Source: Sorangium cellulosum (GTDB taxonomy: Bacteria; Myxococcota_A; Polyangia; Polyangiales; Polyangiaceae). Taken from it: a stretch of DNA of 34,356 nt. The translations under genes were made by a program, and so were the position numbers. The stretch covers positions 1 through 34,356 of the forward strand of contig DYPH01000022.1 of NCBI GenBank assembly GCA_020720045.1, read 5' to 3'. Below, piece after piece: positions 25,801-31,865 of the stretch (within the stretch, counting starts at the first letter, position 1; every line of letters starts with the position of its first letter). The notes beneath the pieces were generated by a model. That model did not search any database and was not told where the DNA came from. It saw only the letters and a program-made list of their open reading frames with translations.

Positions 25801-27744
25801 AATGTCTTCGGGAATGTCCCGGAAGTAAAACTCGCCCTCGTGGATGTCCTTCGGGGCCTTCATCCACAAGTATTTGCGATCGTACGATTTTTTCTCCCGG
25901 AAAGAGACGAGCAGGTCGCCGCCCATCGGCTTCGTCGGCTCTGCGCAGACGTACATCGTCCGCTCGACACGCTCGACGATGGCGGGCAGGTCGTAGCTGC
26001 GGAGGACGGTCGCGCCGTCAAAGACGACGACGCGCTGCCCGAAACGCAAAATCGGGTGGCGCGCCGTCCCCTCGACGGCAATTTCCTGCGGTTTTACTGT
26101 CGCTTCCGCGAGCGTTTTCTCCCACGCGGGCCAGGCAAACTCATCAAAGAGGCCCGACTGCAGGGTCTTTTGAGCGGCCGGCGTAATCTTGACGGCGGCG
26201 AGGGCCTCCTTCGCCTTCGGAAATTCCGCATAGATCGCCGGTGTCGTCTTTGATTCGAGGGTTCGCAGCGCCGCTTCCATGCCGGGAATACCGCCGGAGA
26301 GCGCATCGATCAAAGAATGGAGACAGGCCCGGCGAGCCTCGACGAAGCCCTTCTTCCCGGCTGCTTTTGCTTCAAAATTGGGATTGCCGAAAACGCCAGA
26401 AACTGCAGATTTCAGCAGTCTATTCCAGGCTTCACTCGCTTCGATCAGAAGCGGGTCCTTCTCAATCGCCGTCGAGAGCTCAAACGAGGAATTCTCCGTC
26501 TTCGGCTTCGCAACCAAGCCGAGTTCGAGGGCTCGCTCGATGATGTCGGTCTGGTATTCGGCGTCTTCCCCGGACCAACGCTCGTAGATCGCGAGTTCCA
26601 CAGGAGTCTTCTCCGCGGCAAGTCGCGGCGCGAGCGCCTCAAGGAACGTGAAATAGGCGGCGGGGAGCGGCTTCGGGTCGCGTCGCCAGCTGTCATGGAA
26701 GGTCACGAACTGGGTGAGCGCCGCCAGCCATGCCGCCGCCTCTTCGGCGGGGCCGGCGTTCAGGGTCGCGACGACGCCGATGTCGGCGAGGAGATCGAGC
26801 CAATCGGCGAGGAACTTTTCGAAGCCCTTCGGCTTGGGGAAAAGATCGCGAATACGCTTACTTGTGATCGAATCCTTCTTCGCCAAGACCCGGAGCGACG
26901 CGCCGTAGGCGACCCAGAAGTCGGCCGGAGCTTTTGCGAGCGATGGGGCCTCGAGGACGGCGACGAGGAACTCGCCGTCCGCTTCCGCTTCGGGGCGCTT
27001 CGCCTCCTTCGCGAGCTTACGGAGCTCCTTCGCGAGACCGGTGAAAGGCGCCACACCCCCTCGAATTCGATGCACATTCAGCGTCCGATAGCGGCGTTCC
27101 GCCTCCAGGGCGCCGAAGGCTGTGACCAGCTCGCTCGCGTAGCCGGCCAGCGATTTGGCAGGCACTGCGCCGGCAAGGGTGAACTCGAGGTAGGCGTCGC
27201 CGCGACGGTCTTCGTCGACGACGAGCTTGTAGGCGCGTTCGGCGGCGCGTGCCTTTTCAAAGCAGGATCCCGCCATCGCCGGGCTATCTTGATCGAGAAA
27301 TGCGCGCCCTGCTTCCTCCCAGAAGCTCGGAAGAAATGCGGGGACCTTCCGCTCAAGCTCTTTGCCGATTTCGGCAAAAGCATCACGGGCGTGCCCGGGC
27401 TTCGTCTTGATGCGATTCGCTGCACGGCGGAAGTCACGCATCACGTCGAGGGCGAAGCGCGCATCCTTCGGGTGGTGGACGAGCGCCCAGCTCGGAAAGC
27501 CAAGCGCGCGCTTTTTCGCGCGACCGACCGATGTCGCCTCGCCATGGGGCTCGAAGCCGAGCACGCCCATCTCCGCGTCGACGGCGGCCGCAAGGCTCTC
27601 ATCAGCCAGGCGGACGATCACGCGATTGACGAGCGCAGGGTGCGTGAAGGATTTTGCCAAGAAAGGGGACGCCACGTCGGCGTCCGTCTTCGCGGAAAGT
27701 GCTGCGATGCCGCCCGCAAGGACGAGGGAATTTCCATCAAGCAT
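22834..27744 (-). CDS. Giant protein of unknown function in the MoxR/VWA operon (1636 aa)
   Basis: Paralogue of the 1606-residue product at 6599-11419, sharing an N-terminal block (SFTHPALVNRVIVRLADESL, ALGFPSWALVHHPKDARFAL, FLPSFWEEAGRAFL) and a C-terminal block (GRGHFLPGGWDAKFGPMETW). No catalytic motif, signal peptide or membrane span is visible; it is predicted cytoplasmic and multi-domain, probably a scaffold or client-binding partner of the ATPase (inference). An acidic linker with 11 consecutive Asp (25045-25077) divides it into an N-terminal part of about 890 residues and a C-terminal part. The start MLDGNSLVL at 27744 is chosen because AGAGGA lies six bases upstream and it overlaps the preceding WGR gene by eight bases (ATGCTTGA); the open frame extends 54 more codons upstream inside that gene and is a shadow. 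Confidence 0.85.
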   Translation of the reverse strand: MLDGNSLVLAGGIAALSAKTDADVASPFLAKSFTHPALVNRVIVRLADESLAAAVDAEMGVLGFEPHGEATSVGRAKKRALGFPSWALVHHPKDARFALDVMRDFRRAANRIKTKPGHARDAFAEIGKELERKVPAFLPSFWEEAGRAFLDQDSPAMAGSCFEKARAAERAYKLVVDEDRRGDAYLEFTLAGAVPAKSLAGYASELVTAFGALEAERRYRTLNVHRIRGGVAPFTGLAKELRKLAKEAKRPEAEADGEFLVAVLEAPSLAKAPADFWVAYGASLRVLAKKDSITSKRIRDLFPKPKGFEKFLADWLDLLADIGVVATLNAGPAEEAAAWLAALTQFVTFHDSWRRDPKPLPAAYFTFLEALAPRLAAEKTPVELAIYERWSGEDAEYQTDIIERALELGLVAKPKTENSSFELSTAIEKDPLLIEASEAWNRLLKSAVSGVFGNPNFEAKAAGKKGFVEARRACLHSLIDALSGGIPGMEAALRTLESKTTPAIYAEFPKAKEALAAVKITPAAQKTLQSGLFDEFAWPAWEKTLAEATVKPQEIAVEGTARHPILRFGQRVVVFDGATVLRSYDLPAIVERVERTMYVCAEPTKPMGGDLLVSFREKKSYDRKYLWMKAPKDIHEGEFYFRDIPEDIPLPGGVVTYGGPPVRPGDAVEKLDTSGNLIFDGTQLFRAQHTYNEPFKLVEVDLQTFAKGRASWPKHLQTISEASDGFRLAGVTYMPAPNGAEKSPLGFKDGFVGFYRRIQSHQDTADMREHVRVDGVKYTSTSLPDALLSMPGDGSTRRLDVSSGWSDTRDDTYSFEGEDGETLGAFGASGLRLAGFARTPRVDWLHFLVTRDERTSAALRAVDEATVEALLGGARADVPPPKASENGDNDDDDDDDDDDDEKDPTDDAFPAWPATTAALATAFPGVDVVLQKAIAQVLARAVALEQRLGALTEASATEAPTKSGRSDSTLLQNVPFDFDEGYQNGPIDLAFPLIISALLGDGNVVPIPDSKVTWERHAATFVRALVFLMTRPHHDPESRSAYRAFLGSVAEQASAFFGATLHVAALKVLVGKGVLAQRPKGRDTFLAKLADGRIAFVRVTSEDDDEPQTPYELTLVVADRDNTQGFSVPADATGDFTTITVPDDHRFLTEVLAAYDAHGPVPYVPATDAAKIAAAVEGTPLLPVDATLIFAGLPNLRTWTHDFLGAELRTALDLKLRDAAQAKDRLRETSREPYFPKFLADATRVPADGDLWRDGYAAFQAAVATHLGAQIAVPEELIAVCEKQLSLEGATRKVLAALRTPDAEMFRGAGLVSGERFGLPRSEVLFLDESPFVDLAQLLPFLAATLPVGDPFRTALPEIYDRLRGELLEKNRFFALPSTYEYDAKKRAALFARYGGTERKLKKDEQEWAAKDDGVVLAVEDGNEIEIFVRTSEITAERARILTLLNGSGDDEDRYGGDGVRAALYLLSEDCAAVVARLRETPVAAGSLETNPAISAPKLVAKVAKDQGISSEGATLYLQTLALPQPTTKAVCAINGWKPAAYTKACAELAEKGLFVEGKREKTGRGHFLPGGWDAKFGPMETWKAPLYDPKFFGEPMALLPFHLLFERAYARIENGDTPRFEEAVRAKKTAKKSSK
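25045..25077 (-). repeat. GAC/GAT triplet run encoding eleven aspartates
   Basis: On the minus strand the run reads GAT, seven GAC, two GAT and GAC, giving 11 Asp in a row, next to Asn-Asp and an acidic Glu-Lys-Asp context. It lies in the linker of the giant protein. Because the unit is a codon, slippage would change linker length without breaking the frame. Confidence 0.9.
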
Positions 27745-28939
27745 TTTCGTCCTCTTTCTTTTCGATCTTCCGCTTGCCGTAGAGAGCACTCGCCATACGC
27801 ATGCCTTCCGAGAAGGCGATCGGCGGCACGTCACGCACGCTGAGTGTCGTTTCCGTGCCATCGGCACTCGAGGAGACCCACACGAGATTCTCCGTGTAGG
27901 CCTCACTCATCGGGTCGTCGGCGCCGATCCAGAAGCGCGCTTCAATGGTCTTCGCCGAACCCGGATTAAAGACGCGGCAGACGGTCCATCCGCCGGAAAC
28001 CCGGTAGCGGAGCGCCTTCGCGGCGCCGCGCGCGTGGGCGAGCATTTCGAACTCGCCGCCACGGAATTTCTCGACAGAAGTTGAGTCGAGTTCCTTGGCG
28101 TCGGTCGGCTTGGCAAAAACCTCCCGGAACAGCTGTTTGGTACCTTGGCTGAGCCCCAACTCGGCGGCGAGGCCGCGCCACTCGTCGAGCTCGCCGAGCA
28201 AAATCGGGTGGGGAACGAAAAACGCTGCGGTCTTGTGCCACTTCGTCTCGCCGTCGAGATCTACAACGCCGACGCCGCGCTCCGCCGAAGCCCCCTTCAA
28301 GAACCCCGCCGCGTCCAGTTCGGGAGCCCCTTTTTTGTCGACGGGGGCGACAATGAGGTTCTCCAAGACTTCCTTGTAGGTTGCATCGATCCACACGGCC
28401 GCGAGCACTTCGGCAGGTGTCGGCAGCGAGCGGAGCATCCACCCTTCGGCGGTCGCCTCGCACTCCTTCGCGTGGGCGGCGAGGAAGTCGCGAACTGCGA
28501 TCAAGCGCTCGGCAACCTCCCCATCTTTCACCTCTTTCGGGACGGCGCTGAGGAGCTTCCCTTTGTCGTTCTTGCAGACAAGCTTGCCGTCGCGGAGGCC
28601 AAGAGAATACCCCTTACCGGCGTCGACGAACCCCTCTTCCGGCGCCGCCGGCTCCACCTCTTTGGCCGCTTTTGGTGCCTTCTTGGTGACGGGGGCCGCT
28701 GCGACGGGCGCTGCACCGTCAGCGGTGGCGACTGCGCCGACTTCCGCGTAGCCCTTCTTCGTCTTTTCCTTCACGAGCTTGTCGTGTTCGGCGATGGCGG
28801 CCGCCTCCGTTGCGAGCTCCTTCAGTTGCGTTTGGCCCGCTGTTCCGATCTTCCCGAAGGTGACGGTGAGCGAAGTACCGTCACGGGTGATCTGCCAGAA
28901 TTTATTAGAAGAACCGTCGGAAAATTCGAAGCGGCGCAT
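27737..28939 (-). CDS. WGR-DUF4132 protein (MolR/YehI-like), first gene of the operon
   Basis: A 400-residue protein. Residues 1-70 form a WGR domain (RRFEFSDGSSNKFWQITRDG, then VTFGKIGTAGQTQLKEL), with the eponymous Trp-Gly-Arg replaced by Phe-Gly-Lys; WGR domains in PARP and MolR-type proteins contact nucleic acid or protein partners. A Lys/Ala/Pro-rich linker (about 75-105) leads to a C-terminal region resembling DUF4132: AAFFVPHPILLGELDEWRGL, GTKQLFREVFAKP and WTVCRVFNPGS. WGR plus DUF4132 is the MolR/YehI arrangement. E. coli MolR was named for an effect on molybdate metabolism but its biochemical role is unclear. ATG 28939 is preferred over ATG 28951, since AAGG directly abuts the latter. 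Its stop overlaps the next gene by eight bases. Confidence 0.85.
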   Translation of the reverse strand: MRRFEFSDGSSNKFWQITRDGTSLTVTFGKIGTAGQTQLKELATEAAAIAEHDKLVKEKTKKGYAEVGAVATADGAAPVAAAPVTKKAPKAAKEVEPAAPEEGFVDAGKGYSLGLRDGKLVCKNDKGKLLSAVPKEVKDGEVAERLIAVRDFLAAHAKECEATAEGWMLRSLPTPAEVLAAVWIDATYKEVLENLIVAPVDKKGAPELDAAGFLKGASAERGVGVVDLDGETKWHKTAAFFVPHPILLGELDEWRGLAAELGLSQGTKQLFREVFAKPTDAKELDSTSVEKFRGGEFEMLAHARGAAKALRYRVSGGWTVCRVFNPGSAKTIEARFWIGADDPMSEAYTENLVWVSSSADGTETTLSVRDVPPIAFSEGMRMASALYGKRKIEKKEDENA

Positions 28940-29543
28940 CGGTGGGATCATCCTTCGTTCGGCGTGGTCGAGCGGCGAGGCGTGCGGCAAACGATCTGGG
29001 AGAAAATCCTGGCAATCGGGAGTCTTCCCGCTTGCACAATCGCGCGTCCTTAGCCGGCGAGAGGCCGGATTGGGGGGCGTCGAAAGACCTCTCTGCGGTC
29101 GATTTCGGGCGGCGAGCATACCGTGCCCTCCTGAGGACACGAGTCGAATCGACGAGTTGCATGCTTGGGCGCCACTTTCTTCTTTTCGCAATATTTTTCA
29201 GCACTCCCGCGAGGGTGGAGCGCGCGCGGCGACAACGCAGTGCGGCGGAGCGTTGAGCCGACTAACGCCTCGCGGCATCTTCTGAGCATCGCGGAACAAA
29301 TCGACCGAACGACACCGATTTTCCCAACACGGCCAGCGATCGTGAGTATGAAGACGGTCACTCACGACACTGCTCTCCACGACGACGACGCCCTCTCGAT
29401 TCTCGGTAGTGCGACTTTCCGATCTGGTGACGCTTCCGTGGGCAGCGAAGTTTTCGAACTCCGCTGGCCCCTCCCTCCGACGACGCGATCCGTTGGAATC
29501 CGGGCACTCCTTTCTCCGATCGCATCGAAATCGAGCTACTTCC
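28940..29543. other. Divergent intergenic region between the MoxR/VWA operon and the RRM gene
   Basis: About 600 bases without a convincing gene; open frames here are Arg/Ser-rich shadows with no family resemblance. It must hold the promoter of the five-gene minus-strand operon and that of the RRM gene. On the plus strand, TTGGGC (29165-29170) and CAATAT (29189-29194), 18 bases apart in a locally A/T-rich patch, could be a weak sigma70-type promoter; that would give the RRM gene a leader of about 340 bases. A 7-base inverted repeat lies at 29341-29366. No clear promoter was found on the minus strand. Confidence 0.4.
29341..29366 (+). promoter_or_regulatory. Inverted repeat in the RRM-gene leader
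   Basis: CGTGAGT (29341-29347) and ACTCACG (29360-29366) are perfect 7-base inverted repeats with a 12-base spacer, about 180 bases before the RRM start. They could be an operator or, if transcribed, a stem-loop in a long 5' leader. Confidence 0.35.
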
Positions 29544-29885
29544 ATGGGCAATCGTCTCTACGTCGGCAATCTCTCCTTCCGCTCCAACACCGACTCCCTC
29601 CGTGAGGCCTTCTCGGCCTTCGGCGAGATCACCGACGTCCACGTCGTTTCCGACCGTGAGACCGGCCAGAGCCGCGGCTTCGGCTTCGTCACCATGGGCA
29701 CCGCCCAGGCGGCCGCCAAGGCGATCGCGGAGATGAACGGCGCCCTCCTCGACGGCCGCCCCCTCCGCGTCAACGAAGCGGAAGAGCGCCCGGCCCGCAC
29801 CGGTGGCGGCGGCGGTGGCGGTGGTGGCTTCCGCGGCGGCAACGGTGGCGGCGGTGGCCGTGACCGCGGCGGCGACCGCTGGTGA
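29544..29885 (+). CDS. Glycine-rich RNA-binding protein with one RRM domain
   Basis: A 113-residue cytoplasmic protein. An RNA recognition motif spans about 4-82, with RNP2 LYVGNL (5-10) and RNP1 RGFGFVTM (44-51), including the RNA-stacking aromatic residues. It is followed by a Gly/Arg tail (about 87-113, runs of Gly broken by FRGG and RDRGG). This is the bacterial/cyanobacterial Rbp layout, linked in several bacteria to cold response and mRNA binding. The open frame extends upstream, but the ATG at 29544 matches the family start MxNRLYVGNL. Only a weak Shine-Dalgarno is visible. It is a single-gene unit, with strong hairpins directly after the stop. Confidence 0.93.
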   Translation: MGNRLYVGNLSFRSNTDSLREAFSAFGEITDVHVVSDRETGQSRGFGFVTMGTAQAAAKAIAEMNGALLDGRPLRVNEAEERPARTGGGGGGGGGFRGGNGGGGGRDRGGDRW

Positions 29886-29892
29886 GAAGGTT

Positions 29893-29912
29893 CCTGCGTC
29901 GCAGGACGCAGG
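29893..29912 (+). other. Perfect 8-bp stem-loop just after the RRM stop codon
   Basis: CCTGCGTC (29893-29900) pairs perfectly with GACGCAGG (29905-29912) around a GCAG tetraloop, starting eight bases after the stop. It precedes the true terminator by about 14 bases and has no T-run, so it may protect the mRNA 3' end or bind a protein. Confidence 0.6.
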
Positions 29913-29924
29913 TAACTTTTCAAA

Positions 29925-29958
29925 AGACCGCCCCCTCTTCTGGGGGCGGTTTCTTTTT
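29925..29958 (+). terminator. Rho-independent terminator of the RRM gene
   Basis: ACCGCCCCC (29927-29935) pairs perfectly with GGGGGCGGT (29942-29950) around a 6-base TCTTCT loop, followed by TTCTTTTT (29951-29958). This is the clearest intrinsic terminator in the window. Confidence 0.9.
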
Positions 29959-30002
29959 GTCCCAAGATTGACACGCGTGCGCCCGTCTCGCATCGAAGGG
30001 CT

Positions 30003-31088
30003 ATGCATCGCCCCGTCGCCGTTCTCGCCCTTGCCGCCTTCACCCCGTTCATCGCATTCGCCTGCGGGGACTCTACGGGCGCGGTCCTTGCCGACGGTGG
30101 GAGTGATGCTCTCGTCGAGTCGCCGAACGACGGCGGGCCCCGCGACGATGCAGCGAGCAACGACGGGTCCTCGGAAGATGCGGCGGTCGGCGACGGTGGC
30201 GCCGTTGATGCCGGCCCGGTGAGCGATCCGGCCGAACCGGGGCCGTTCTCCGTCGCGGTGAGCAACGCATCGGTCACGGCCGCGAGCACCGGCGACACGT
30301 TTTCGGCGATCGTAGCGACGCCGGGTGGCACCGGGCCGTTTCCGGTCGTTGTGTTTGGTCACGGGTTTCAGCTCCCGCCCTCCCAGTACACGAGCTACGC
30401 GAAACACCTCGCTAGCCACGGCTATCTTGCCGTTATTCCGGACTTTCCGACCGGGTTCTCCTCCAACTTCCTCCGTGACGCGAAGGACCTCGTTGCGACC
30501 ATCGACGCGGTGACCCGCGGAAATGGGGCACGCGGCGATGAGACCCGCGTCGGCGTCACCGGGCACTCACGCGGCGGGAAAGCGGCAGTCCTGGCCGCGG
30601 GCCTCGATGCGCGCATCAAGGCGGTCCTCGCCCTCGACCCGGTCGACGGAACCGGCGGCTTTAGCACGTGCAATCCAACGACCGAATGCCCGCCGGCCGC
30701 GACCACCCTCGCCACGCTGCGAATCCCGGTCGGCTACTTGGGGGAAACCCTCGACGCAACCGGTGGCACCTTCGGTCAGGCCTGCGCGCCGGCTGCGGGG
30801 AATTTTCAAGTCTTTTACGGCGCTTCGAAGCCGCCCGCCTTCGCGGTGGACATCAAGGGGGCCTCCCACATGAGCTTCCTCGACAACCCGAATTGCGGCT
30901 TTACCTGCAGCGCTTGCGCCACGGCCACCGCCGATCACGACGCCGTTCTCGCGCTCGCACGGAACTACGAGGTCGCCTTCTTCGACCGCCATCTGCGCGG
31001 CCAGGCAAGTCGCGACAGCTACCTCACCGGAGCAGATGCCGAGCGCCGCTACGTGACTACCGGGCAAGCGACGATTGTGTCGAAGTAG
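30003..31088 (+). CDS. Secreted/lipid-anchored alpha/beta hydrolase (chlorophyllase/PETase-like fold)
   Basis: A 361-residue predicted lipoprotein ester hydrolase. A signal peptide ends at Cys21 (weak lipobox IAFAC), followed by an Asp/Gly/Ala-rich linker to about residue 78, as in the lipoprotein at 11447. The catalytic domain has the oxyanion-region VVVFGHGFQLPPSQYTSYAK, nucleophile Ser189 in GHSRGG, acid Asp212 in LALDPVDG and base His289 in GASHMSF, in the order and spacing of the chlorophyllase/dienelactone/PET-hydrolase group. The GHSRGG elbow is typical of chlorophyllase-like enzymes. Extra cysteines near residues 299-311 (CGFTCSAC) suggest a disulfide. The substrate is not predictable. 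AAGGG precedes the ATG closely, and a TTGACA box at 29968-29973 may be a -35 element with a poor -10. The 3' end overlaps the convergent TetR gene by 32 bases. Confidence 0.85.
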   Translation: MHRPVAVLALAAFTPFIAFACGDSTGAVLADGGSDALVESPNDGGPRDDAASNDGSSEDAAVGDGGAVDAGPVSDPAEPGPFSVAVSNASVTAASTGDTFSAIVATPGGTGPFPVVVFGHGFQLPPSQYTSYAKHLASHGYLAVIPDFPTGFSSNFLRDAKDLVATIDAVTRGNGARGDETRVGVTGHSRGGKAAVLAAGLDARIKAVLALDPVDGTGGFSTCNPTTECPPAATTLATLRIPVGYLGETLDATGGTFGQACAPAAGNFQVFYGASKPPAFAVDIKGASHMSFLDNPNCGFTCSACATATADHDAVLALARNYEVAFFDRHLRGQASRDSYLTGADAERRYVTTGQATIVSK

Positions 31089-31746
31089 AAGCTCTCGCAA
31101 CCTGCTGCATTTCCACCGCTTCTACCAGGCGTAGCACGCTCCCAACGACGCGCTCCCGCGGGAGCACGTAACCGTCGAGATGCCAGCGCGTGACGATGAA
31201 CACGACGGCCCCAATGAGACCGTCGGCGATGAGGCGCGCGTCGGGATCGTCCCAGGCGGCAAAGGCAACGAGCAGCGCGGCGAAGCGGTCCATCGCCGCC
31301 CGATAAAGCGCGTCGATTTGTGGGCTCACGCCAAGGACTTCGCGCATTAGAATGCGGGCAACGCGCGGATCTTCGTTGAATTCAAAGAACGCGGTAAACG
31401 CTTCGCGTGCGAGCGCGACCGGATCGCGCTTCCCAGTGTTCTCTGAGACCGCGAGGGCCCGCTCGGCGGCTGCCAACGTGCGGCGGTTCGCCTCTTCAAT
31501 AAGACTTTCGTAGACGGCCGCTAGAAGCGCTTCGCGGTTTTCGAAGGACTCGTAGAAGTAGCGCTCGGTGAGCGAAGCCTCTGTGCATACCGCACGTATT
31601 GTCGTCGCCTCGTAGCCGACGGTACCTATCAATTCGGTCCCCGCCGCGATGAGCGCCTCGTAGCGGGCACGCCGGCGTTCTTCCGTCGGCAAGCCGCCGT
31701 AGGTCCGGACGCGCGCCGGCTCCGCCTTTTTTTTGTCGCCAGCCAT
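31057..31746 (-). CDS. TetR-family transcriptional regulator
   Basis: A 229-residue one-component regulator. The N-terminal TetR DNA-binding domain spans about 22-72, with the recognition-helix pattern ATTIRAVCTEASLTERYFYE (47-66) and FENREALLAAVYE. The C-terminal helices (80-229) form the ligand-binding/dimer part. The start ATG 31746 is chosen because the longer open frame would run into the operator region. It is divergent from the Baeyer-Villiger monooxygenase gene. Three TGACA-N8-TGTCA sites in the 119-base gap, the nearest 11 bases from this start, suggest it represses both itself and the monooxygenase and is released by a ketone or lipid-like substrate (inference). The gene is convergent with the lipoprotein hydrolase gene and overlaps its last 32 bases. 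Confidence 0.92.
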   Translation of the reverse strand: MAGDKKKAEPARVRTYGGLPTEERRRARYEALIAAGTELIGTVGYEATTIRAVCTEASLTERYFYESFENREALLAAVYESLIEEANRRTLAAAERALAVSENTGKRDPVALAREAFTAFFEFNEDPRVARILMREVLGVSPQIDALYRAAMDRFAALLVAFAAWDDPDARLIADGLIGAVVFIVTRWHLDGYVLPRERVVGSVLRLVEAVEMQQVARASTSTQSSLAR

Positions 31747-31757
31747 GGGCGAATGAT

Positions 31758-31821
31758 TGACACGAATCGTTGTCAGATGAAAAGTGACACGTAACGTTGT
31801 CACTGACATCCTTCGTTGTCA
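31758..31821. promoter_or_regulatory. Triple TGACA-N8-TGTCA operator between TetR and BVMO genes
   Basis: Three inverted repeats with identical arms lie at 31758-31775, 31785-31802 and 31804-31821. Each is TGACA, eight bases, TGTCA, and in all three the spacer ends in CGT, so the right half is CGTTGTCA. Site 2 is extended to GTGACA/TGTCAC. Start-to-start distances are 27 and 19 bases. They fill the divergent promoter region, and the 18-base size suits a TetR dimer. A TTGACA box (31757-31762) overlaps site 1 and could be the -35 of the monooxygenase promoter, though no good -10 follows. Confidence 0.8.
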
Positions 31822-31865
31822 GAAGGGCCGCGCACAGCCCCACCCCATCGCCCCAGGGAAATTCC

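Noticed and set aside
26317-27843. 508-codon plus-strand open frame
   Set aside because: Antisense to the operon giant gene; the minus-strand reading is supported by paralogy, Shine-Dalgarno and gene overlap.
29968-29996. Strong sigma70 promoter for the hydrolase gene
   Set aside because: TTGACA is a perfect -35 match, but the hexamer at the right distance (CATCGA) is a poor -10, so only a mention in the gene entry is justified.
29358-30566. 402-codon minus-strand open frame over the RRM and hydrolase genes
   Set aside because: It crosses a strong plus-strand terminator and two recognised genes; the peptide is low-complexity Ala/Thr/Gly/Arg.
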